Source: Isosphaera sp. (GTDB lineage Bacteria; Planctomycetota; Planctomycetia; Gemmatales; Gemmataceae). Taken from it: DNA of 53,121 bases. The translations under genes were made by a program, and so were the position numbers. Below, piece after piece: positions 42,225 through 49,398 of this stretch; the first letter of the stretch is position 1; each line of letters begins with the position of its first letter. The stretch spans positions 1 to 53,121 of the forward strand of contig PNKH01000049.1 in the NCBI GenBank assembly GCA_013822345.1. The letters run 5' to 3'. Under the pieces are notes generated by a model. That model saw nothing but the letters and a program-made list of their open reading frames with translations, was not told the DNA's origin and did no database searches.

Positions 42225-42701
42225 ATGCCGGACCACCCGAAGAAGCCCGTCACCATCCTGATGGCGGACGACGACCCGGACGACCGCCAGCTGACGCGGG
42301 AGGCGTTCGAGGAGAACCACCTGGCGAACGACCTCCGGTTCGTCGAGGACGGGGAGGAGTTGCTCGACTACCTGAACCACCGGGGGAAGTACGCCGACCC
42401 GGCGGCCGCCCCGCGGCCGGGGATCATCCTGCTCGACCTGAACATGCCCCGGAAGGACGGCCGGGAGGCCCTGCAGGAGCTGAAGCAGGACCCCCGGTTC
42501 CGCGGCATCCGGGTGGTCATCATGACCACCTCCAAGGCCGAGGAGGACGTGGTCAGGAGCTACGACCTGTCGGCCGCGTCGTACATCACCAAGCCGGTGA
42601 CGTTCGAGCGGCTGGTGGAGGTGGTGCGGACGCTCGGGAAGTACTGGCTGGAGATCGTGGAGCTACCCCCCAATGGAAACGGAACCGGCCCCGCCCCCTG
42701 A
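42225..42701 (+). CDS. Rcp1-type single-domain response regulator
   Basis: 158 residues. A lone receiver domain: acidic pocket ADDDPDD (14-20), phospho-acceptor D71 in GIILLDLNMPRKDGREAL, T/S in MTTSKAEEDV, and lysine in SYITKPVTFERLVEVV. The long insert around NHRGKYADPAAAPRP is typical of Rcp1, the partner of cyanobacterial phytochrome kinases. It has no DNA-binding part, so it probably passes phosphate on or controls by contact. It lies 40 bp after the giant kinase gene and overlaps the next kinase gene by 29 bp. Confidence 0.93.
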   Translation: MPDHPKKPVTILMADDDPDDRQLTREAFEENHLANDLRFVEDGEELLDYLNHRGKYADPAAAPRPGIILLDLNMPRKDGREALQELKQDPRFRGIRVVIMTTSKAEEDVVRSYDLSAASYITKPVTFERLVEVVRTLGKYWLEIVELPPNGNGTGPAP

Positions 42702-43959
42702 CCCGGCCGCCGACACCCCCCCGCCGGCGGGCAACGGCCCCCCGCCCGTCCGCGTCCTCCTGATCGACGACGACCGGGACGACTACTTCCTGACCCAGGA
42801 CCTGATCGCCGACGCCCCGCGCGGGCGGTACACCCTGGACTGGGCGCCGACCTACGCCGAGGGGCTGGACGCCCTGTGCGGCGGGACCCACGACGCGTAC
42901 CTGCTGGACTACCGGCTCGGGGCCCGGACCGGGATCGAGCTGCTGCGGGAGGCGGCCGGGCGGGGGTACGCCGGGCCGGTCATCGTGCTCACCGGGCAGG
43001 GGCAGAGCAAGACCGACCTGGAGGCCCTGGACGCCGGGGCGTACGACTACCTGGAGAAGGGGCCGGGCCTGACCCCGGCCCTGCTGGAGCGGGCCATCCG
43101 GTACGCCATCGCCCAGCGGGCGTCGGCCGCCGAGCTGGAGCGGAAGGTGCGGGAGCGGACCGACGAGCTGGCCCGGGCGAACGAGGCGCTGCTGCTGGCC
43201 GACCGCCGCAAGGACGAGTTCCTGTCGACCCTCGGGCACGAGCTCCGCAACCCGCTCGCCCCGATCCTGAACGGGCTGGAGATCATGCGGCTGGCCCCCG
43301 ACGACGCGGGGTCGGTGGCCCGCCAGCGGGAGCGGCTGGAGCGGCAGGTGGCCCAGATGGTCCGGCTGGTCGACGACCTCTTGGACGTGTCCCGGGTGGT
43401 GACCGGGAAGCTCCGGCTGGCCCCCGACACGGTCACCCTCCGGGACGTGCTGGACGCCGCCCTGGACCTGAGCCGGCCGCACCTGGAGAAGGCCCGGCTG
43501 GACCTGGCCGTCGACCTGCCGGCCGGCCCGGTCCGGCTGAAGGCCGACCGGGTCCGGCTCGCCCAGGTGTTCTCCAACCTGCTGAACAACGCGGCCAAGT
43601 ACACCGAGCCGGGCGGGCGGGTGTCGCTGACGGCGGACCTCGGGGCGGCGGCCGGGGCGGGCGGGCCGGTCGCCGACTCGGCCCTCCAGCCGGCGCTCGG
43701 GGCGCTGACGGCCGGGGTGGTGCGGGTGCGGGTCCGGGACACCGGGGTCGGGATCCCGGCGGACGTGCTGCCGCACATCTTCGAGCTGTTCACCCAGGTG
43801 GACCGGACGCTGAACCGGTCGCAGGGCGGGCTCGGGGTCGGCCTGGCCCTGGTCCGCCGGCTGGTCGAGATGCACGGCGGGACGGTGTCGGCCCGGAGCG
43901 GCGGGCCCGGGACCGGGACCGAGTTCACCGTCGAGCTGCCGGTGCTCCAACCCGAGTAG
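42673..43959 (+). CDS. receiver-histidine kinase (hybrid)
   Basis: 428 residues. An N-terminal receiver (about 25-145; D33, phospho-acceptor D79 in DAYLLDYRLGARTG, K129 in DYLEKG) is joined by a short coiled coil (RKVRERTDELARANEALLLA) to HisKA with H189 (FLSTLGHELRNPLAPILNGL) and HATPase (NLLNNAAKYTEPGG, DTGVGIPADVLPHIFELF, GLGVGLALVRRLVEMHGG). No sensor domain and no membrane segment: it seems to be a soluble phospho-relay part that receives its input through its receiver. The 29-bp overlap with the Rcp1-type gene indicates tight co-expression. Confidence 0.93.
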   Translation: METEPAPPPDPAADTPPPAGNGPPPVRVLLIDDDRDDYFLTQDLIADAPRGRYTLDWAPTYAEGLDALCGGTHDAYLLDYRLGARTGIELLREAAGRGYAGPVIVLTGQGQSKTDLEALDAGAYDYLEKGPGLTPALLERAIRYAIAQRASAAELERKVRERTDELARANEALLLADRRKDEFLSTLGHELRNPLAPILNGLEIMRLAPDDAGSVARQRERLERQVAQMVRLVDDLLDVSRVVTGKLRLAPDTVTLRDVLDAALDLSRPHLEKARLDLAVDLPAGPVRLKADRVRLAQVFSNLLNNAAKYTEPGGRVSLTADLGAAAGAGGPVADSALQPALGALTAGVVRVRVRDTGVGIPADVLPHIFELFTQVDRTLNRSQGGLGVGLALVRRLVEMHGGTVSARSGGPGTGTEFTVELPVLQPE

Positions 43960-43960
43960 C

Positions 43961-44004
43961 CGCCGCTTGCGGCGTTGCGGCCTCCCGCAACGCCGCAAGC
44001 GGCG
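43961..44004. repeat. palindrome, family CGCCGCTTGCGGCGTTGCG
   Basis: Perfect 20-bp arms (43961-43980, 43985-44004), 4-bp loop, one base after the stop codon of the kinase gene. It ends 56 bp before the GG of the sigma-54-type promoter at 44059. Same arms as 31213-31252. Confidence 0.93.
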
Positions 44005-44058
44005 ACCCGGTCCGGCGCACTGCACTTCCCGCGCCGCGGCACCCGTTTGCCGCCCGGA

Positions 44059-44077
44059 ACGGCACCCCGGTTGCTCA
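44059..44077 (+). promoter_or_regulatory. sigma-54-type promoter (AI-2E permease)
   Basis: ACGGCACCCCGGTTGCTCA: GG at 44061-44062, ten bases, GC at 44073-44074, with the full TTGC of the -12 element. The downstream ATG is 44 bp after the GC. Confidence 0.7.
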
Positions 44078-44117
44078 CTTCCACCCGGCTCGATCCGTCC
44101 CGAACCGGCAGGCCCCT

Positions 44118-45935
44118 ATGCCCAACGACTGGCAGCGGTCGCTCGTCACCCTGACCGCCACGGTGGTGACCGTGGTCCTGGTGGCCGTCCTGTACTGGGC
44201 CCGGTCGGTGTTCATCCCGATCGCCCTGTCGATCTTCCTGGCCTTCGTGCTCGGCCCGGTGGTCGCCCGGCTGCAGCGGCGCGGGCTCGGCCGGGTCCCG
44301 TCGGTGATCCTGACGGTCGGGCTGGCGGTGGTGCTGACGGCCGGGGTCGCGGCCCTGGTCACCCAGCAGGTGGCGAACCTCGTGGCCGACCTGCCGAACT
44401 ACGCGGAGCAGATCAAGGGGAAGGTGGCCGCCGCCCGGGCGTGGGTGGTCGGGGACGGGAGCAGCAGGCTGGGGCAACTGATCGACGACGTGGGCGGGGT
44501 CATCTCGCCGAAGCCGCCGGCCCGGGACGACGGGCAGACGGTCGTGGTCCAGCAGCAGCCGCCCGGGCCGCTCTCGTCCCAGATGTCGGCGGTCCTCAGC
44601 CCGGCGGCCGAGGTCCTCGGGCAGGCGGCGTTCGCGTTCGTCCTGGTGGTGTTCTTCCTGATCAAGAAGGAGGACCTGCGGAACCGGGTGATCCGGCTGC
44701 TCGGGGACGGGAAGGTGACGACCACCACCAAGGCGGTGGACGACGCGTCCCAGCGGATCAGCCGGTACCTGTTCATGCAGCTGCTGCTGAACGCCGGGTT
44801 CGGGGTGGTGATCACCACCGGCCTGTTCCTGGTCGGGCTGGACTACGCCCTGCTGTGGGGGCTGATCGCCGCCCTGATGCGGTACGTCCCGTACCTGGGG
44901 ACGTGGATCGGGCTGATCCCGCCGGTCCTGTACTCGTTCGCCACCGCCTCCGGGTGGGGCGAGCCGCTGGCCGTGCTGGCCCTGTTCGTCGTCCTGGAGG
45001 CGGTCTGCAACAACGTGTTCGAGCCGTGGCTGTACGGCAAGAGCATGGGCCTGTCCGAGGTGGCCCAGCTGGTGGCGGCCGGGTTCTGGGCGTTCCTGTG
45101 GGGGCCGATCGGGCTGATCCTGTCCGGCCCGCTGACCACCTGCCTGCTGGTCCTCGGCCGGCACGTCCGCCGGTTCGAGTTCCTGGAGGTGATGCTCGGG
45201 GACGAGCCGGCCCTGACCCGCCCGGTGGCGTTCTACCAGCGGCTCGCCGCCCGAGACCAGGACGAGGCGGCGGACGTGGCCCTGGCGGCGGCGAGGGAGT
45301 CCGGGCCGGAGGCGGCCCTGGACGAGGTGGTCGTCCCGGCCCTGTGCATCGCCCGCCGGGACCTGGACGACGGGGACCTGGACCCGAACGACTTCCGGTT
45401 CGCCGTCCGGGCGGCCCGGGAGATCGTGACCGAGCTGTCCGACCTCCGCCCGGTCCCGGCCGCGGCGGCCGACGACCGGGTGCGGGTGCTGGTCGTCCCG
45501 GCCCGGGACGAGGCCGAGCACGTGGCGGCCGAGGCCCTGGCGGCGACCCTGGACGTGTCCCGGTGGGACGTCCGGGTCGCGGGGGACGAGATGCTGGCGT
45601 CCGAGCTGGCGGCGGCGGTCGGGGAGTTCGACCCGGCGGTGGTGGTGCTGGCCACCCTCCCCCCGGGCGGGCTGGCCCACTCCCGGTACCTGGTCAACCG
45701 GCTGCGGGCGAAGTGCCCCGGGGTCCACGTCCTGGTCGGGCGGTGGGGGGCCGACGACGAGGGGAAGCCGAACGAGCCGGCGGAGGGGATCAAGGGGGCG
45801 GACGGGACCGACCGGACCCCGGCGGAGACCCGGAAGCGGCTGACCGAGATGCACCCGGTGTTCGTCGCCGAGGCGGCGAAGGATGGGAGGGCCGGTGGGC
45901 CGCGGCGGGTGGCGGTTGGCACGGCAGGTGCATGA
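44118..45935 (+). CDS. AI-2E family permease with C-terminal soluble domain
   Basis: 605 residues. The first about 370 residues are an AI-2E/PerM-type permease: SLVTLTATVVTVVLVAVLYW, SVFIPIALSIFLAFVLGPVV, the cytoplasmic/periplasmic helical loop, then VALIAALMR-like ALLWGLIAALMRYVPYLGTW, IGLIPPVLYSFATASGW, GPIGLILSGPLTTCLLVLGR; eight helices are plausible. The last about 230 residues are soluble, with RVRVLVVPARDEAEHVAAEA and FDPAVVVLATLPPGGLAHSR, resembling a cobalamin-binding/Rossmann-like fold but without the D-x-H-x-x-G cobalt ligand. Family members export small molecules or ions; the fused domain may be regulatory. Start ATG 44118 gives the first helix directly. Confidence 0.85.
   Translation: MPNDWQRSLVTLTATVVTVVLVAVLYWARSVFIPIALSIFLAFVLGPVVARLQRRGLGRVPSVILTVGLAVVLTAGVAALVTQQVANLVADLPNYAEQIKGKVAAARAWVVGDGSSRLGQLIDDVGGVISPKPPARDDGQTVVVQQQPPGPLSSQMSAVLSPAAEVLGQAAFAFVLVVFFLIKKEDLRNRVIRLLGDGKVTTTTKAVDDASQRISRYLFMQLLLNAGFGVVITTGLFLVGLDYALLWGLIAALMRYVPYLGTWIGLIPPVLYSFATASGWGEPLAVLALFVVLEAVCNNVFEPWLYGKSMGLSEVAQLVAAGFWAFLWGPIGLILSGPLTTCLLVLGRHVRRFEFLEVMLGDEPALTRPVAFYQRLAARDQDEAADVALAAARESGPEAALDEVVVPALCIARRDLDDGDLDPNDFRFAVRAAREIVTELSDLRPVPAAAADDRVRVLVVPARDEAEHVAAEALAATLDVSRWDVRVAGDEMLASELAAAVGEFDPAVVVLATLPPGGLAHSRYLVNRLRAKCPGVHVLVGRWGADDEGKPNEPAEGIKGADGTDRTPAETRKRLTEMHPVFVAEAAKDGRAGGPRRVAVGTAGA
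45916..45934 (+). promoter_or_regulatory. sigma-54-type promoter (LEA/YqjD-like gene)
   Basis: TTGGCACGGCAGGTGCATG: GG at 45918-45919, ten bases, GC at 45930-45931. It overlaps the last codons of the permease gene and is 54 bp before the next ATG. Confidence 0.68.
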
Positions 45936-45984
45936 GTGGAGGGCAGTGGCGACGGTAACCACGTCACGTAACGGAGGGGTTGTC

Positions 45985-46395
45985 ATGGCCGATACGACCA
46001 AGGGCCAGGTGAAGAGCGGGATCGACAACGCGGCCGGCGCGGCCAAGACCGGGGTGGACCGGGCGGCGGACGCGGCCAACACCGGCAAGCAGGAGGCCCA
46101 CGGGCTGATGGACCGGGTGAAGGACGGGGCCCAGCACGTCCTGGACAAGGCCGGGGACTACGCCGGGGACGTCCGCGACCGGGCCGGGGAGTGGGCCGGG
46201 GACGTGGGGGACGCGGCCCGGCAGGCCGGGCAGAAGGTGCAGCGGTGGGCCGGGGACGCGTACGACTACGCGTCCGAGCACGCCGGCGACTTCGGCCGGG
46301 AGGTCACCACCCTGATCCGCCGGCACCCGCTCCCGGCCGTCCTGATCGGGTTCGGGGTCGGGCTGCTGCTCGGCCGCGCCGCCCGGATGGTGTGA
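45985..46395 (+). CDS. LEA-like protein with YqjD-type membrane anchor
   Basis: 136 residues, ATG 45985 with ACGGAGGGG upstream. The first about 110 residues are a hydrophilic, alanine/glycine/aspartate-rich series of roughly 11-residue repeats (AAGAAKTGVDRAADAANTGK, DKAGDYAGDVRDRAGEWAGD), as in late-embryogenesis-abundant and related desiccation proteins. The C terminus (RRHPLPAVLIGFGVGLLLGR) is the ElaB/YqjD-type glycine-zipper membrane anchor. I infer a stress-protective protein bound to the inner membrane. It has its own sigma-54-type promoter and is followed by a strong hairpin. Confidence 0.8.
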   Translation: MADTTKGQVKSGIDNAAGAAKTGVDRAADAANTGKQEAHGLMDRVKDGAQHVLDKAGDYAGDVRDRAGEWAGDVGDAARQAGQKVQRWAGDAYDYASEHAGDFGREVTTLIRRHPLPAVLIGFGVGLLLGRAARMV

Positions 46396-46422
46396 CCGAG
46401 GTCGGTGAGTGAAGAGGAGACG

Positions 46423-46456
46423 CGCGGCCCCGGGTGCTTCGGCACCCGGGGCCGCG
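46423..46456. terminator. strong TTCG-tetraloop hairpin
   Basis: A perfect 15-bp stem (46423-46437 with 46442-46456) closed by TTCG, the most stable RNA tetraloop type, 27 bp after the LEA-like gene. Good terminator structure but without a long T-run. Confidence 0.75.
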
Positions 46457-46460
46457 GTGC

Positions 46461-46537
46461 TTCCGGGGCGAGCCGGGAGCGTGAGCGACCGGAGGGATCG
46501 CACCTCCGGTCGCTCACGCTCCCGGCTCGCCCCGGAA
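46461..46537. repeat. long palindrome, family CCTCCGGTCGCTCACGCTCC
   Basis: Perfect 35-bp arms (46461-46495, 46503-46537), 7-bp loop. It ends 10 bp before the GG of a sigma-54-type promoter. One arm (29 bp) recurs inside a coding sequence at 10921-10949. Confidence 0.95.
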
Positions 46538-46545
46538 AGTTTTGC

Positions 46546-46564
46546 CGGGCACACCAGTTGCAAA
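46546..46564 (+). promoter_or_regulatory. sigma-54-type promoter (ferritin-like gene)
   Basis: CGGGCACACCAGTTGCAAA: GG at 46548-46549, ten bases, GC at 46560-46561, with full TTGCAAA. The downstream ATG is 51 bp after the GC. Confidence 0.7.
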
Positions 46565-46611
46565 CTGATGGGGCGTCGTCCGAATCCGCCCCCCAGGGAA
46601 GGAGTTCGTCG

Positions 46612-47079
46612 ATGCCGGTCCAAGCCCCCCCCCGCCGACGCCCCGCCCCGGTGGTGACGAAGAACGACCTGCTCGCGCTGCTGAACGACGACTTCGCGCG
46701 GGAGGTGCGGTCGGTCTACGCCCACGCGGTGTACGCCGAGCGGCTGCGGGCGTCGGCCCCGGCGGCGTCGCGGGCGGTGGAGTGGCGGGGCAAGCAGGAG
46801 GTGCTGTCGGCGCTGGCGGTGTGCCAGCTCATCTACGACTACGGCGGGACGGTGCGGGCGCCCGGGGACGACGTGAACTTCGTGCTGAACGCGGACCGGG
46901 TGGCGGCGGCGGGGTGGGAGGCGGAGACGCTGCGGCGACTGCGGGAGCGGGTGGCGCAGCTGCGGTCGGCGGGGGAGCCGGGGCTGGCGAAGCGGGTGCG
47001 GCGGATCCTGACCGCGAAGCGGGCCGCCGCGTGCCTGCGGGACCTGCTGCCGGGCCGCTCCGCCGACGGCCCGGGGTGA
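46612..47079 (+). CDS. ferritin-like four-helix protein (tentative)
   Basis: 155 residues, ATG 46612 with AAGGAG about 7 bp upstream. Helical throughout: LLALLNDDFAREVRSVYAHA then VYAERLRASAP, WRGKQEVLSALAVCQLIYDY, GWEAETLRRLRERVAQLRSA, AKRVRRILTAKRAAACLRDL. The spacing of helices and E/H residues (E30, H35, E40, E-Q-D on helix 2) suggests a ferritin-like or bacterioferritin-related bundle, but a full diiron E-x-x-H pattern is not clear, so iron binding may be lost. It has its own sigma-54-type promoter. It could also be an unrelated helical stress protein. Confidence 0.5.
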   Translation: MPVQAPPRRRPAPVVTKNDLLALLNDDFAREVRSVYAHAVYAERLRASAPAASRAVEWRGKQEVLSALAVCQLIYDYGGTVRAPGDDVNFVLNADRVAAAGWEAETLRRLRERVAQLRSAGEPGLAKRVRRILTAKRAAACLRDLLPGRSADGPG

Positions 47080-47082
47080 GTC

Positions 47083-47172
47083 GTAGGGTGCGTCGAGGCC
47101 CGCTTCGGGCCGACGACGCACCTGGGGGCGCCGGTGCGTCGTCGGCCCGAAGCGGGCCTCGACGCACCCTAC
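47083..47172. repeat. long palindrome with GTAGGGTG ends
   Basis: Perfect 40-bp arms (47083-47122, 47133-47172) with a 10-bp loop, between convergent genes and 3 bp after a stop codon. Outer GTAGGGTG/CACCCTAC ends match the palindrome at 33617-33708. Confidence 0.95.
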
Positions 47173-47180
47173 AGCGCCGC

Positions 47181-47963
47181 CTACAACCCGGGGCCGACCT
47201 CCAGGTCGAACGGTACCTTCACCTCCTCAACCGTGTCGTAGTACTTCACCCGGACCGTGCAGCGCTCCACCTTCTTGTCGGGAACCGTAATCGTCGCTTG
47301 GTGGACCGGCTTGCCCGCCTTATCGTTCCCGTACATCGACGAGACGAGTCGGCTCCGAATCTCCTTCCCATCGCCGCCGATTAGGGCGACCGAGGTGAGC
47401 GGCCGGTTGCCATCGTAGACGTAAAAGGTTGGGGCACCAGCGGGGTTGAACCCGTCGAGCTTCATCTTGATCGTCCCGATCCCGAGATCCACACCGGCCT
47501 TCGTCTTCAGCTCGACATCCTTCTTCTCCAGTTCCTTCTCCCCTGTCCCGACGACGAGAGTTAGGCTCCCCTTGATGCGGACTTTGGTCGCACCCTTGGC
47601 CGGGTGACCCGGAGTCCGAAAGGTGAAGTTGTTCGGCTCCTTGCTCAGCCACGTCAGGCTGCCGGACACCGCCGGGCGCGCGAGGGGGTCGGGCGTCGCA
47701 AGAAGGTCCGTCTTCAAGTCGTCGGTGAAGCTGTCCACTCGGCACTTCGCGAGGTCACCCGCGACGATATTCTGCCCCGGCAGTTCGACCCGAACGACAA
47801 CCTGAGTTCCCTGATCGAGGTCGAGCCCCGGGTTCCGACCGCCGCCCGGCTTAGCCACGCTGAACGACAGAGGCGTCCACTTCGGGCCTACGAGGTCCTG
47901 GGCTGGCGCCCGTGACGACGCGACCGCCACGAGCACCGCCAGCAGGGCCAGCGACCGCACCAT
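47181..47963 (-). CDS. secreted protein of unknown function
   Basis: 260 residues, not recognised. MVRSLALLAVLVAVASSRAP then AQD looks like a cleavable signal peptide, so ATG 47963 is preferred to the GTG at 47990. The mature part appears to be all-beta: TQVVVRVELPGQNIVAG, FTFRTPGHPAKGATKVRIKG, SLTLVVGTGEKELEKKDVEL, PTFYVYDGNRPLTSVALIGG, CTVRVKYYDTVEEVKVPFDL. No catalytic motif was seen. Codon use is less GC-extreme than in nearly all neighbours (more A/T at third positions), which may mean recent acquisition. It lies 23 bp upstream (in sequence, downstream in transcription) of the DUF1552 gene. Confidence 0.75.
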   Translation of the reverse strand: MVRSLALLAVLVAVASSRAPAQDLVGPKWTPLSFSVAKPGGGRNPGLDLDQGTQVVVRVELPGQNIVAGDLAKCRVDSFTDDLKTDLLATPDPLARPAVSGSLTWLSKEPNNFTFRTPGHPAKGATKVRIKGSLTLVVGTGEKELEKKDVELKTKAGVDLGIGTIKMKLDGFNPAGAPTFYVYDGNRPLTSVALIGGDGKEIRSRLVSSMYGNDKAGKPVHQATITVPDKKVERCTVRVKYYDTVEEVKVPFDLEVGPGL

Positions 47964-47986
47964 GCGTCGTCCTCGGAGGGGCGGCC

Positions 47987-49297
47987 TCACGTCAGGCCGG
48001 TGAGCGGGCCGTCGCCGCAGAAGTTCGGGTTCCCGAACGTCTTCACCCGGGCCCCGAACCCGTGAGCCAGAGACATGAGCAGACGGTTGTGCGGCACCCG
48101 ATTATACTTCAACGACCGGCCCGTCTTAAAGTCCAGCCCGCCGCCGACCAGCACGAACGGGATGTTGTCCAGGGTGTGCGAGTTCCCCTTGCCCAGCTCG
48201 TTCGTCCAGACGATGAGCGTGTTGTCGAGCAGGCTCCCCGTGCCGCCCGGCTCCGGCGTCTCGGCCAGCCGCTTCGCCAGGTAGGCCAACTGCTCCGCGA
48301 ACCACTTGTTGATCTTCGTCAGCTTCTCCTGCGCCGCCGCGTTCGTGTCCGGCTCGTGGCTCAGGGCGTGGTGCCCCTCGTCCACCCCGACCCACCGCAT
48401 CCGCGCCCCGCCGACCGAGTTCGTGTACTGCAGCGACGCCACCCGGGTGAAGTCCGCCGCGAACGCCCCGACCATCAGGTCGACCTGCGCCTTGCTGATC
48501 CGCGGCATCTCGTCGTTGTCCCGCCGCACCCCCGGCTCCAGCTTCGGCACCGGGTGCCCGGCCGACGCCTTCGCCTCCTGCAGCTCCTTCTCCATCGCCC
48601 GGACGAACGCGGCGTGCTCGTCCAGCAGCCGCTTGTCCGCCGCGCTGACCGCCCCGCCGACCTTCTTCAGGTCGTCCGTCAAGTCGTCCAGCACGCTGGC
48701 CAGCGCCTCGCGGTCCTTGGCCCGGCCGTACAGCTTGTTGAACATCTGGTACGGGTCGTCGACCGGGGCGACCGGCTGGTTCGCCCCGGCGTACACCCAC
48801 CGGGTCCAGGTGTCGGCCCGGTCCGGGACCATCACCCCGAACTCCAGCGACCCGAACCGCGTCTTCGTCGCCGCGTCCTTCTGCAGGTGGCCCTTGATCT
48901 CCTGGTCCACCGAGTGCCCGCGCGCCCACCCGGCGGGCGTGTCCGATCCGCCCTGGATGTTGCCCGGGAATAGCTCGATCCCGGTCAGCAGGCAGCCCAT
49001 CCCGCGCATGTGGGCGTCGCCGTCGCCGCGGACCCGGTCGCACACCCCGTTCAGGATCAGCGTCTTGGACTGGAACGGCTCCAGCGGCGTCAGGCTTTCC
49101 TTGAGGGTGAACTTCGGCCCCTCCTCGTCCGGCCAGAACGCCTTCGGGACGATCCCGTTCGGGCTGAACATGAACACGATCCGCTGCTTCCGCCTCGCCT
49201 GGTTGGCGAACCCGAGGCTCGGCAGGTTCAGCACGAACGGCAGGGCGGCGGCGCTGAGGCCGAGGTCGCGGACGAACTCGCGGCGGGTGCGGGCCAT
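47987..49297 (-). CDS. DUF1552 family secreted protein
   Basis: 436 residues. [20 protein letters not shown] is a Tat-like signal and sets the start at 49297. DUF1552 body: [100 protein letters not shown]. The fold is related to DUF1501. DUF1552 genes nearly always follow DUF1592 genes, as here (101 bp apart, with a palindrome between). Exported; reaction unknown, thought to take part in use of complex carbon. Confidence 0.93.
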   Translation of the reverse strand: MARTRREFVRDLGLSAAALPFVLNLPSLGFANQARRKQRIVFMFSPNGIVPKAFWPDEEGPKFTLKESLTPLEPFQSKTLILNGVCDRVRGDGDAHMRGMGCLLTGIELFPGNIQGGSDTPAGWARGHSVDQEIKGHLQKDAATKTRFGSLEFGVMVPDRADTWTRWVYAGANQPVAPVDDPYQMFNKLYGRAKDREALASVLDDLTDDLKKVGGAVSAADKRLLDEHAAFVRAMEKELQEAKASAGHPVPKLEPGVRRDNDEMPRISKAQVDLMVGAFAADFTRVASLQYTNSVGGARMRWVGVDEGHHALSHEPDTNAAAQEKLTKINKWFAEQLAYLAKRLAETPEPGGTGSLLDNTLIVWTNELGKGNSHTLDNIPFVLVGGGLDFKTGRSLKYNRVPHNRLLMSLAHGFGARVKTFGNPNFCGDGPLTGLT

Positions 49298-49333
49298 GTG
49301 CGAGGTGCTCCGGAAGGCGGGATCAGCTGGCGA

Positions 49334-49389
49334 GCGGGGGGCGTGAGCCCCCTGATGTTCGGGCGGATCGGGGGGCTCACGCCCCCCGC
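49334..49389. repeat. palindrome in the DUF1592-DUF1552 gap
   Basis: Perfect 19-bp arms (49334-49352, 49371-49389) with core GGGGGCGTGAGCCCCC and an 18-bp loop, 9 bp after the stop of the DUF1592 gene (minus strand). Shorter than the other palindromes. Confidence 0.88.
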
Positions 49390-49398
49390 CCGCCGGGG

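Noticed and set aside
46405-46611. An N-terminal extension of the ferritin-like gene reading SRERERPE and RSLTLPARP
   Set aside because: It is the translation of a hairpin and a palindrome; ATG 46612 has a good ribosome-binding sequence and follows a sigma-54-type promoter.
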